A program made the position numbers and the translations under genes. This document shows, piece after piece, positions 19,858 to 27,568 of a DNA stretch of 64,000 bases. Numbering within the stretch: position 1 is the stretch's first letter; each line of letters begins with the position of its first letter. The stretch comes from Bhargavaea changchunensis (lineage in GTDB: Bacteria > Bacillota > Bacilli > Bacillales_A > Planococcaceae), in the NCBI RefSeq assembly GCF_042665595.1, contig NZ_JBHTCT010000012.1, forward strand, positions 186,001 to 250,000, written 5' to 3'. The notes below the pieces were generated by a model. The model made no database searches. It saw nothing but the letters and a program-made list of their open reading frames with translations, and was not told the DNA's origin.

Positions 19858-20596
19858 GCGGGTGCTGGTCACCGGGGCGACGGGCGGCATCGGCCGGGCT
19901 GTTGTAAAGGACCTTCTACGCGAAGGCCATCTCGTACTCGCGACAGGCCGGAACCCCGATATCCTTTCCCATCTGTACAAGATGGGGGCGGGTGTCATCG
20001 AATCGGACCTGACCACGAAGGAAGGGCTGGACCGGGTCACGGCTGCGGCAGGGGCACCCGACGTGGTCATTTTCGGCGCGGGGGTCGGCACATTCCTTCA
20101 TGCACATGAACTTACCGATACAGATATCTCACAGACGATGGAGGTTAATTCTGTCTCTCCGATGAAGCTTCTCAGCCGGATTCTCCCCGGCATGATCGAG
20201 CGGGGAAGCGGCCATATCATTTTCATCGCCTCCGCGGCGGGAAAGGTGTCGACAAAGAAAACTGCCGTCTATTCGGCATCCAAAGGCGCCATCCTCGGAT
20301 ATGCGGACGCGCTCCGGCTTGAGATGGCCGCTCATGGACTCGAGGTGACGACGGTCAATCCCGGCCCGGTCGATACGCCATTCCTCGACCACGTCACCCC
20401 GGGATCCCGGTACCGGGAATCCATGAAGGGCTATATGATCTCGCCCGAGCAAGTCTCAAAAGCGATCATCACCGTGATGGGCCGGCCGATCCGTGAGGTG
20501 GACCTACCCTGGTATATGGCCGCCGTCACCCGGATCCATTCGATCGCCCCCAATCTAACCGAAAAGATCGGGCGGAATTTTTTCGAAAAAAAATAA
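19844..20596 (+). CDS. yqjQ: Short-chain dehydrogenase/reductase (YqjQ)
   Basis: A classical SDR of 250 aa. The cofactor motif TGATGGIG is at residues 10-17, the catalytic Ser lies in IFIASAAGK and the Tyr-x-x-x-Lys motif in VYSASKGA; NPGPVDTPF follows. The substrate is not predictable from sequence. ATG 19844 matches the family N-terminus (MKKHKRVLVTG); ATG 19829 and GTG 19832 are in frame but are too close to AAAGAGG. It overlaps the end of yqjP. No clear terminator follows. Confidence 0.88.
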   Translation: MKKHKRVLVTGATGGIGRAVVKDLLREGHLVLATGRNPDILSHLYKMGAGVIESDLTTKEGLDRVTAAAGAPDVVIFGAGVGTFLHAHELTDTDISQTMEVNSVSPMKLLSRILPGMIERGSGHIIFIASAAGKVSTKKTAVYSASKGAILGYADALRLEMAAHGLEVTTVNPGPVDTPFLDHVTPGSRYRESMKGYMISPEQVSKAIITVMGRPIREVDLPWYMAAVTRIHSIAPNLTEKIGRNFFEKK

Positions 20597-20703
20597 GCCT
20601 TTGATTTTGTCTTCCTCATACCGGCAGACAACGCTTCGTAGGCAATCGCCCTTTGACCCGAACCCCTTTGTGAATAGGATATGCGGGATAGGGGGTATGA
20701 CAG

Positions 20704-21084
20704 ATGACCAGAAATTATGAACGGCACCATGACCGGGATTGGGATCACAGGGATTTCTGGCAGGACAGACACCGGCACCATGACCATGACTGGTACTGGG
20801 ATCATGACCGATGGCGGCGCCATGACCACGGCAGGGATAGGCATCGGGATTGGAACCGGCGCCACCATGACGATCATGATTGGAACCGGCGGAGGAATCG
20901 GGGCCGTTGGAGCGGATACGAAGAATCTTTATTCGGGTTTGCGGGCAGCCTGATCGGAAGCGCGTTGTATCCGCAATATCCATACGGCGATTATTATTCA
21001 TATCCATTTTCTCAACCGTATCCATATCAGCAGCCTTTGCATTCCGCTTATGACAGCCATCCGTATGGATACGGCTTTTATTAA
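20704..21084 (+). CDS. His/Asp/Arg/Trp-rich hypothetical protein
   Basis: The 126-aa product is not recognised. Residues 1-70 are extremely rich in His, Asp, Arg and Trp (for example HRHHDHDWYWDHDRWRRHDH). Residues 74-90 form a short Gly-containing hydrophobic segment (ESLFGFAGSLIGSALYP), and the tail is rich in Tyr, Pro and Gln (PYGDYYSYPFSQPYPYQQP). GGGATAGGGGG lies about 7-17 bases upstream and a good terminator follows at 21127. The composition suggests metal binding or a spore-coat or surface role, but that is a guess. The low-complexity DNA also opens other frames; this frame has the RBS and a structured tail. Confidence 0.6.
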   Translation: MTRNYERHHDRDWDHRDFWQDRHRHHDHDWYWDHDRWRRHDHGRDRHRDWNRRHHDDHDWNRRRNRGRWSGYEESLFGFAGSLIGSALYPQYPYGDYYSYPFSQPYPYQQPLHSAYDSHPYGYGFY

Positions 21085-21126
21085 GCGCCCAAATCATTGC
21101 CTTGCACACCGGAGAAACATTGTGGG

Positions 21127-21157
21127 GAGCGGCCTTAGGGCAGCTCTTTTTGTTTTC
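21127..21157 (+). terminator. Terminator after the His-rich gene
   Basis: GAGCGGCC pairs with GGCAGCTC (one mismatch) and is followed by TTTTTGTTTT. Confidence 0.8.
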
Positions 21158-21180
21158 TTTGAAATTGCATAAACATTTCC

Positions 21181-21209
21181 TTGCGTCGATGTTTATTCCA
21201 TGTTATGAT
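21181..21209 (+). promoter_or_regulatory. Sigma-A promoter of argGH
   Basis: TTGCGT (21181-21186), a 17-base spacer and TATGAT (21204-21209), 56 bases before argG. Confidence 0.75.
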
Positions 21210-21251
21210 TCTCTCATGAATAAAACATGTATATTATGAATAAACATACAC
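21188..21251. promoter_or_regulatory. ARG boxes (ArgR/AhrC operator) at the argG promoter
   Basis: Two tandem copies of the B. subtilis ARG-box-like sequence lie just downstream of the -10: CATGAATAAAACATG (21215-21229) and TATGAATAAACATAC (21235-21249). A third, in reverse orientation, lies in the spacer (GATGTTTATTCCATG, 21188-21202). Arginine-dependent repression is expected from the family. Confidence 0.7.
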
Positions 21252-21264
21252 GGAGGGATTCACT

Positions 21265-22491
21265 ATGGCTAAGAAAGTCGTTCTCGCCTACTCTGGCGGT
21301 CTGGATACATCGGTTGCAATTGCGTGGCTCAAGGAAAAAGGATATGACGTTGTCGCGGTCTGCCTCGATGTCGGTGAAGGGAAAGACCTGGATTTCGTCA
21401 AAAATAAGGCGCTTGAAGTCGGCGCTTCCGAAAGCTACATGATCGACGCGAAAAAAGAGTTCGCCGAGGAGTTCGTCCTCACTTCGCTCCAGGGTCACAC
21501 GATGTACGAAAACAAATACCCGCTCGTCTCCGCGCTGTCGCGCCCGCTCATTTCGAAGAAGCTCGTCGAAATCGCGCATGAAACCGGCGCGACTGCGGTG
21601 GCACACGGCTGCACCGGCAAAGGGAACGATCAGGTCCGCTTCGAAGTATCGATCAACGCGCTTGATCCGTCCCTGGAAGTGGTTGCACCGGTCCGCGAAT
21701 GGAGCTGGTCACGTGAGGAAGAGATTGAATATGCGAAAGAGCGCAATATCCCGATTCCGATCAACCTCGACAGCCCATACTCGATCGACCAGAATCTGTG
21801 GGGCCGTGCGAACGAATGCGGCATCCTCGAGAACCCGTGGATCGCGCCTCCGGAAGATGCATACGACCTGACTGCTTCCATCGAAGATGCACCGGATACA
21901 CCGGACGTCATCGAGCTGGAGTTTGTCAAAGGGGTTCCGGTTTCGCTGAACGGCGAGAAGAAAGAACTGCATGAACTGATCCTCGAGCTGAACGAACTGG
22001 CGGGCAAGCACGGCGTCGGCCGCATCGACCACGTCGAGAACCGCCTCGTCGGCATCAAGTCCCGCGAAGTATACGAGTGCCCGGCGGCGATGACGCTGCT
22101 GACTGCGCACAAAGAGCTGGAAGACATCACGCTCGTGAAGGAACTCGCGCACTTCAAGCCGGTCATCAGCAAGAAGCTGACGGAACTCATCTATGAAGGC
22201 CTCTGGTTCTCGCCGCTCACCAAGGCGCTCCAGGCATTCCTGAAAGAGACCCAGCAGTTCGTCAACGGTACTGTCCGCGTGAAGCTCTTCAAAGGCCATG
22301 CAATCGTCGAAGGCCGCAAGTCGGACAACTCGCTCTATGACGAGAAGCTCGCAACCTACACGAAGGAAGACGAGTTCAACCACGCATCCGCCGTCGGATT
22401 TATCGAGCTGTGGGGCCTTCCGACAAAAGTCCACGCATCCGTCAACAAAGCTGCCGAATCTGCGAAGCAGCCGGAGAAGGTGCAGTCATGA
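21265..22491 (+). CDS. argG: Argininosuccinate synthase
   Basis: A 408-aa enzyme joining citrulline and aspartate with ATP. The PP-loop AYSGGLDTSVAI starts at residue 9; GCTGKGNDQVRFE and SPYSIDQNLWGRANECG are family signatures. GGAGGG precedes ATG 21265 by 9 bases. The argH start codon overlaps its stop (ATGA). The promoter has ARG boxes. argGH stands between the yqjQ and polY2 genes here, unlike B. subtilis, so it was placed here by rearrangement. Confidence 0.97.
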   Translation: MAKKVVLAYSGGLDTSVAIAWLKEKGYDVVAVCLDVGEGKDLDFVKNKALEVGASESYMIDAKKEFAEEFVLTSLQGHTMYENKYPLVSALSRPLISKKLVEIAHETGATAVAHGCTGKGNDQVRFEVSINALDPSLEVVAPVREWSWSREEEIEYAKERNIPIPINLDSPYSIDQNLWGRANECGILENPWIAPPEDAYDLTASIEDAPDTPDVIELEFVKGVPVSLNGEKKELHELILELNELAGKHGVGRIDHVENRLVGIKSREVYECPAAMTLLTAHKELEDITLVKELAHFKPVISKKLTELIYEGLWFSPLTKALQAFLKETQQFVNGTVRVKLFKGHAIVEGRKSDNSLYDEKLATYTKEDEFNHASAVGFIELWGLPTKVHASVNKAAESAKQPEKVQS

Positions 22492-23876
22492 CCGAAAAGC
22501 TCTGGGGCGGCCGTTTCCAGAAGACCGCCGAGGAGTGGGTCGACGAGTTCGGCGCATCCATCGGCTTTGACCGGGAGCTTGTCTTGGAGGACCTTGAAGG
22601 CAGCACCGCGCATGTGAAGATGCTCGGCAAATGCGGCATCCTGACACAGGAAGAGACGGAAGCGATCCTCGGCGGCCTGGAAAAGCTGAAGGAACAGGCG
22701 AAGGCGGATGAGCTGGAATATTCAGTCGAGCTCGAGGACATCCACCTGAACCTGGAGAAAAAACTGACGGACGACATCGGCCCGGTCGGCGGCAAGCTGC
22801 ACACCGGACGCAGCCGGAACGACCAGGTCGCGACCGATATGCACCTTTACCTGAAGGAGCGCACGAAGGAGATCATCGCCCTTACCGAAGATTTCCAACA
22901 GGCGATCCTCGAGCAGGCGGAAGCCCATGTCGAGACGCTCGCTCCGGGCTACACGCATCTTCAGCGCGCGCAGCCGGTATCGTTCGCCCATCATCTGATG
23001 GCGTACTTCTGGATGCTTGAGCGCGACAAGGGCCGCTTTACGGACTCCCTGAAGCGCATCGACCTGTCGCCGCTCGGAGCAGGCGCGCTTGCCGGGACGA
23101 CGTTCCCGATCGACCGCCATTACTCCGCGGAGCTGCTCGGTTTTGCCGGCGTGTATGAAAACAGCATGGACGCGGTGAGCGACCGGGACTTTATCGTGGA
23201 ATTCCTGTCCGCCTCGTCGCTTCTCATGGCCCATCTGTCGCGTCTTGCCGAGGAGATCATCCTCTGGTCCAGCCAGGAGTTCGGCTTCATCGAACTGGAT
23301 GATGCGTTCTCGACCGGCTCCAGCATCATGCCGCAGAAAAAGAACCCCGACATGGCGGAACTGATCCGCGGCAAGACCGGGCGTGTGTACGGTAACCTGA
23401 TCGGCCTCCTCACGACGCTGAAAGGTCTGCCGCTCGCCTACAACAAGGACATGCAGGAAGACAAGGAAGGCATGTTCGACACGGTCAAGACCGTCACCGG
23501 CTCGCTCCGCATCTTCGCGGGCATGATCCGCACGATGACCGTGAACACGGACGTCATGGAAGAGGAGGTCAGCAAAGACTTCTCCAACGCGACCGAACTC
23601 GCGGACTATCTGGCAGCCAAGGGCATGCCGTTCCGCGAAGCGCATGAAGTGACCGGCAAGCTGGTCTTCACCTGCATTCAAAAAGGGTGCGTCCTGAAAG
23701 ATCTGCCACTTTCCGACATGCAGGAGGAGAGCACGCTGATTGAAGAGGATATCTACGATGTCCTTGCGCCCGTTGCGGCCGTCCGCAGGAGAAATTCCTA
23801 CGGCGGCACCGGATTTGACCAGGTGTGCGTGCAGATCGGGAAGGCGAAAGAGCTCATCGGCGTGGCAACAAAATAA
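22488..23876 (+). CDS. argH: Argininosuccinate lyase
   Basis: A 462-aa fumarase-superfamily lyase releasing arginine and fumarate. The signature loop GSSIMPQKKNPD near residue 280 contains the catalytic Ser; HTGRSRNDQVATD and TPGYTHLQRAQPV-like segments form the other active-site regions. ATG 22488 overlaps the argG TGA and is preceded by GGAGAAGG. A terminator follows at 23891, making argGH a two-gene operon. Confidence 0.97.
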   Translation: MTEKLWGGRFQKTAEEWVDEFGASIGFDRELVLEDLEGSTAHVKMLGKCGILTQEETEAILGGLEKLKEQAKADELEYSVELEDIHLNLEKKLTDDIGPVGGKLHTGRSRNDQVATDMHLYLKERTKEIIALTEDFQQAILEQAEAHVETLAPGYTHLQRAQPVSFAHHLMAYFWMLERDKGRFTDSLKRIDLSPLGAGALAGTTFPIDRHYSAELLGFAGVYENSMDAVSDRDFIVEFLSASSLLMAHLSRLAEEIILWSSQEFGFIELDDAFSTGSSIMPQKKNPDMAELIRGKTGRVYGNLIGLLTTLKGLPLAYNKDMQEDKEGMFDTVKTVTGSLRIFAGMIRTMTVNTDVMEEEVSKDFSNATELADYLAAKGMPFREAHEVTGKLVFTCIQKGCVLKDLPLSDMQEESTLIEEDIYDVLAPVAAVRRRNSYGGTGFDQVCVQIGKAKELIGVATK

Positions 23877-23890
23877 AAATTCAGATTCGG

Positions 23891-23922
23891 ACCGGAACGC
23901 CATCGCGCGTTCCGGTTTTTTG
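23891..23922 (+). terminator. Terminator of argGH
   Basis: ACCGGAACGC and GCGTTCCGGT pair around a 6-base loop and lead into TTTTTTG. Confidence 0.9.
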
Positions 23923-24032
23923 TTTCCCTTGATTCAAGGGGCGGAGCTCTCCGTAGCGCAATCGCCCCGGTTCGATGAATACTCATGCCCTTCTTTCTTT
24001 CATCTCATCCCCTCCATTTCCCAAAATTGCCG

Positions 24033-24062
24033 TTGAATGATTCCCCGCGGTTTGGCTATACT
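24033..24062 (+). promoter_or_regulatory. Promoter of polY2
   Basis: TTGAAT (24033-24038), an 18-base spacer and TATACT (24057-24062), just upstream of a LexA box. Confidence 0.6.
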
Positions 24063-24071
24063 GAGGGAGGG

Positions 24072-24083
24072 GAACATTTGTTC
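24072..24083. promoter_or_regulatory. LexA (DinR) SOS box of polY2
   Basis: GAACATTTGTTC is a perfect palindrome of the Gram-positive SOS form GAAC-N4-GTTC, 10 bases past the -10 and 39 bases before the start codon. Confidence 0.8.
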
Positions 24084-24121
24084 TATAACGAATATATTGA
24101 TCAAAAAGGAGGATGCGCGCC

Positions 24122-25375
24122 ATGTATGAGGGACTGCCGGACCGGAAAATCATCTGCCTGGATATGCGGAGCTTTTATGCAAGCTGCGCGGCCGCAGACG
24201 AGGGACTGGACGTTTTAAAGGAGCCGATCGCCATCATCGGGGACCGCGACCGCAAGGGGAGTGTCGTCCTCGCGGCCTCGCCCCGGCTCAAGCGGGAGTT
24301 CGGTGTGCGGACGGGTCACCGGCTGTATGAGATCCCGGACGATCCGTCGATCCGGCTCATCGAACCGAAGATGGGCTTCTACGTCCGGGTGTCGATGGAG
24401 ATCACCCGGCTCCTTGGCGAATACGTGCCGAAGGAAGCCATCCACGTGTACAGCATCGACGAGGCGTTTGTCGATCTCGGCGGGACGGAGCGGCTGTGGG
24501 GGCCTCCGGAAGAGACCGTAAAGCGGATCCAGGACCAGCTGCTTGCCCAGTTCCAGATGCCGGCCGCCATCGGTATGGGGCCGAACATGCTATTGGCGAA
24601 GATCGCCCTCGACCTGGACGCAAAAAAGACCGGATTCGCCAGATGGACGTACGGGGATGTCCCGGAAAAACTGTGGCCGGTCGCCCCGCTGTCGGGAATG
24701 TGGGGAAACGGCCGCCGGATGGAGCGCCGGCTGAACAGCCTTGGCATCTTTTCCGTCGGCGACCTTGCCCATGCCGATCTCAAGCTGTTGGAGAAGGAGT
24801 TCGGCGTCATGGGCAACCAGCTGTACCACCATGCATGGGGCATCGACCTGTCGGAGCTCGGTGCACCGCTTATCGCGGGGCAGGTCAGCTATGGGAAGGG
24901 CCAGGTGCTTTACCGCGATTACGTGAAGCGGGAGGATATCCTCGCCGTCATCCTGGAGATGTGCGAAGACGTGGCACGGCGCGCGCGGGAAGCAGGCCGC
25001 GCCGGTCGCACCATCCACCTGTCCGCCGGCTACAGCGAGAACGCGTACGGGGGAGGGTTTTCCCGCTCCCGGTCGCTTGAGACGGCCACCAACTCGACAA
25101 TGGCCATCTACCAGGTATGCACCACGCTTCTTGATGAGTTCCACGACGGCCGCCCGGTCCGTCGGCTCGCCCTTTCGCTTTCCAATCTGGAGGAGGAGCA
25201 CTCCATGCAGCTCAGCTTGTTCGAGACGCGCAAGTGGGAGGAGCGCAAGCTCGGCGCCGCCATGGATGCAATCCGGTCGAAGTACGGCCCGGCCGCCATT
25301 TTGCGCGCCGTCTCCTATACGGATGCCGGAACCGCCGTCGGGCGGGCGAAGCTGATCGGCGGCCACAAGATGTAA
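24122..25375 (+). CDS. polY2: Y-family DNA polymerase, YqjW/UvrX type (PolY2)
   Basis: A 417-aa UmuC-like translesion polymerase. Catalytic carboxylates lie in ICLDMRSFYASC (near residue 13) and VYSIDEAFVDLGG (near residue 115); SLETATNSTMAIYQ lies in the little finger, and MQLSLFE near residue 365 is a beta-clamp-binding motif. ATG 24122 has AAAAGGAGG 9 bases upstream; ATG 24113 abuts the site. It is SOS-regulated by the LexA box. The usual YolD-like partner gene is not adjacent but lies at 27156, after an unrelated gene. Confidence 0.92.
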   Translation: MYEGLPDRKIICLDMRSFYASCAAADEGLDVLKEPIAIIGDRDRKGSVVLAASPRLKREFGVRTGHRLYEIPDDPSIRLIEPKMGFYVRVSMEITRLLGEYVPKEAIHVYSIDEAFVDLGGTERLWGPPEETVKRIQDQLLAQFQMPAAIGMGPNMLLAKIALDLDAKKTGFARWTYGDVPEKLWPVAPLSGMWGNGRRMERRLNSLGIFSVGDLAHADLKLLEKEFGVMGNQLYHHAWGIDLSELGAPLIAGQVSYGKGQVLYRDYVKREDILAVILEMCEDVARRAREAGRAGRTIHLSAGYSENAYGGGFSRSRSLETATNSTMAIYQVCTTLLDEFHDGRPVRRLALSLSNLEEEHSMQLSLFETRKWEERKLGAAMDAIRSKYGPAAILRAVSYTDAGTAVGRAKLIGGHKM

Positions 25376-25401
25376 CTCCACCGCCGGCAGCACGGACGGC
25401 G

Positions 25402-25561
25402 GTTTCGTCATTCAGGGCACCGATTTCATCATTCGGTGATGGAGTCTAGTCATTCGCGCCTCCGGTTTCGCCATTCATGCGGTGAATGACGAAATGGCGG
25501 GCCCAATGATGAAATTACCGGTCCCAATGACGAGATCGACAGGACGAATGACGAAACTGGG
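25402..25561. repeat. 21-bp palindromic array, element 1 (4+4 units)
   Basis: Four 21-bp units with a TTTCGTCATTC-like core (25402-25484) are followed with no spacer by four units with the reverse complement AATGACGAAA (25485-25561). Unit starts are 25402, 25423, 25444, 25465 and 25485, 25505, 25526, 25547, so the period is 21 except for one 20 at the centre on each side. Homologous arrays lie at 46022 and 61819. It sits between the convergent polY2 and VWA genes. In the VSSF reading frame this copy has a TAG in its third unit. Confidence 0.9.
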
Positions 25562-25596
25562 CAGCAGATACAAGCCGCCCGGCCTTTCCCGGAAGC

Positions 25597-25631
25597 CAAA
25601 AACCGGCCATGCCGCAGCATGACCGGTTCCG
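25597..25631 (-). terminator. Terminator of the VWA lipoprotein gene
   Basis: On the minus strand, AACCGG-CATGC paired stem halves (25601-25627) are followed by TTTTTGG. Confidence 0.75.
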
Positions 25632-25633
25632 GT

Positions 25634-27043
25634 TCAGGATCCTTGTTCTTTTTTCAGCGCTTCCATCCGGGTGCGGTAATCATCGATCTTTGCATCGATC
25701 CGCTCGACTTCAGAGTTGATCGCGTTACGCTTTTCCTCTTCGAGCCCGTCCAGGATAAGGAGGTGGGCTTCTTCCCGTGCAATGCTCCTGTCATTCAGGG
25801 CATCCCGCATGGCTTCATCGATCAGGCCTTTTTCCAGCATCAGATCGGCAGCGCCCATGAACCTGTACTTTTCGCTCGTGGCCGCGCGCTTCGCGAGTGT
25901 AGCCCGTTCGGATATGCGGTGGAGGGCCGTCGAGCTTTCCCATCCGTCCGGCGACTGGTAGACGAGGAGGGAGAGGTCGAGGTCGGACGGCAGCCAGTAC
26001 TCCGTCATGCCGCCGGTCATCTCTTCCAGGCTGTCGGCCCCATGGTAATTGCCGTTCCCGGCATCGGCTACGGCTTTCAGCTGGCTTTCCGCCTCTGCGT
26101 CGACCTGGAAGCCGATGATGTCGACGTGGCGTCCGGGATGGTCTTTGACGAAAGCCGCGGCTTCCTTGACCGGGTCGCCGCCGCACGTCTCCGCCCCGTC
26201 GCTTACGACATAGACCGTGATGTCGCCTTCATGCTGCGCGAGATCTTCCCGCGCCTGGCGGATGGCGCCGGCGAGCGGTGTCCATCCGGCCGCCTGCACG
26301 CCGTCGACGGCAGCGTTGAACGTTTCCGCGTCATACTTCCCGGATGGGTAGATGTCCTCAATGGTACCGCAGGAAAGCGCCTTGTCGGCTTCGTTCTGTG
26401 TGCCGGCATGACCGTATGCATAAAGAGCCACGTCGCTTTTCTGGCCGATTGTGCGGCCGAAGCTCCTCACCGCGCTTTTGGCGGTTTCCATCTTCAGCTG
26501 CCCATCGGCTTCCAGCAGCATGCTGGAGCTGGCGTCGAGGAGGATGACGGCCTTTTCTGGGAAGGCCGGCCGCGTTTCTGATTCGACTTCATGGGGTTCG
26601 GGCAGGAGCGGCTCGTCAAAGGCCGGCTCGTACTCTGCCAGCCATCCGACAAGTTCACTGTAGGACGGGGTGCCGAGTGTGCCGGCGATTGCACCGAACA
26701 GGGCATCGGGGTCATCTCCCGCCGCTTCGGCGGCAGGCTTCACGCTGTCGAGAAAAGCATCGCGGATGGTTTCCGGCACTTCCCGGCCGTTCCATGTGGA
26801 GGCTTCCCCTTCAATCGTGAAATCGGCCGTGAGCTCGCCTGGCGGCAAAGCGGCAAGCTCGTCCGCCGTCTCCGCTTGCAAAACGACGGGGGAGAATGCC
26901 GCCTGATCCGTTTCCTTCTTATTTTCCGCAGCGGGGGCGGACCCGGCCGCTTCATCCGGCACCTGCTCGGGCGAATCCGCGGTTCCGCCTGAGCATCCTG
27001 CCAACAGGGCGGCGGCCAACAAAGTGATTAACAATGGTTTCAC
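25634..27043 (-). CDS. VWA-domain lipoprotein
   Basis: A 469-aa exported lipoprotein. Residues 1-17 are a type II signal peptide ending in the lipobox LLAGC (Cys17), followed by a low-complexity Asp/Glu/Ala linker. The von Willebrand A domain carries its metal site D-A-S-S-S at residues 170-174 and a later DGAETCGG; the tail (VERIDAKIDDYRTRMEALKKE) looks coiled-coil. The GTG start at 27043 has AGGAGGAG 5-12 bases upstream. It resembles B. subtilis YwmC/YwmD-like VWA proteins, but I cannot name an orthologue. It stands alone with its own terminator. Confidence 0.85.
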   Translation of the reverse strand: MKPLLITLLAAALLAGCSGGTADSPEQVPDEAAGSAPAAENKKETDQAAFSPVVLQAETADELAALPPGELTADFTIEGEASTWNGREVPETIRDAFLDSVKPAAEAAGDDPDALFGAIAGTLGTPSYSELVGWLAEYEPAFDEPLLPEPHEVESETRPAFPEKAVILLDASSSMLLEADGQLKMETAKSAVRSFGRTIGQKSDVALYAYGHAGTQNEADKALSCGTIEDIYPSGKYDAETFNAAVDGVQAAGWTPLAGAIRQAREDLAQHEGDITVYVVSDGAETCGGDPVKEAAAFVKDHPGRHVDIIGFQVDAEAESQLKAVADAGNGNYHGADSLEEMTGGMTEYWLPSDLDLSLLVYQSPDGWESSTALHRISERATLAKRAATSEKYRFMGAADLMLEKGLIDEAMRDALNDRSIAREEAHLLILDGLEEEKRNAINSEVERIDAKIDDYRTRMEALKKEQGS

Positions 27044-27155
27044 AGTTGCTCCTCCTATTCTGATCTTCGGGTTTATCTACGGAGCGGCGCGCAAAAGGTT
27101 TCATCCGGCGTACAGGCAGGGAAAGAGCACATCTTTATTAAGGAGAGTGATGCGG

Positions 27156-27488
27156 ATGATCCGCGACAGAGGGAATATCAAATGGACGGCGATGATGCTG
27201 CCGGAGCATCTGAAACTTTTGAGGGAGTGGCAGGAAGAGGAGGGAAGACGGGAGCCGCTCGAGCCGGATCCCCAGCAGATGGAGGAATGGGACCGGATGC
27301 TGCATGAGGCACTCGAGTATGGAAGCCTGCTGTCCGTCTCCAGCCGGACGCCGGGCGGGGAGTCGTGCTGCACGGGGGCGGTCCATCACTTCGATCCGGC
27401 TTCGGGAACGATCCGGATGGTCGGTTCGGACGGGGAGCCGGCAGTCATCCGGACTTCGGACATCCTCGATATTTCAACAACCGGATAA
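27156..27488 (+). CDS. YolD-like protein
   Basis: A 110-aa protein with the YolD signature MIRDRGNIKWTAMMLPEHL at its N-terminus and LDIS near the end. ATG 27156 has TAAGGAGA 9 bases upstream; ATG 27150 is only 4 from it. YolD-like proteins usually neighbour UvrX/PolY2 genes and are thought to act with that polymerase; here the VWA gene separates them. The middle of the protein is unusually acidic (REWQEEEGRREPLEPDPQQ). No LexA box was found upstream. Confidence 0.85.
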   Translation: MIRDRGNIKWTAMMLPEHLKLLREWQEEEGRREPLEPDPQQMEEWDRMLHEALEYGSLLSVSSRTPGGESCCTGAVHHFDPASGTIRMVGSDGEPAVIRTSDILDISTTG

Positions 27489-27568
27489 TTTGCATTCCGG
27501 CACTTCTCGGATTTCTGAACATTTGCTACACTGGATATCGGCCAAACATAGAAGGGAGAACAGGATCC

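Noticed and set aside
20717..20953. A Gly/Thr/Met-rich overlapping frame inside the His-rich gene
   Set aside because: Low-complexity shadow; the His-rich frame has the ribosome site and a non-repetitive tail.
22722..23903. A 393-codon open frame antisense to argH
   Set aside because: Shadow of a GC-rich coding frame; argH is certain on the plus strand.
23985..24218. Small plus-strand frames around the polY2 promoter
   Set aside because: They overlap the promoter, LexA box and the polY2 start, with no product similarity.
27024..27155. N-terminal extension of the YolD-like frame
   Set aside because: It overlaps the start of the lipoprotein gene on the other strand, and the conserved YolD N-terminus begins at 27156.
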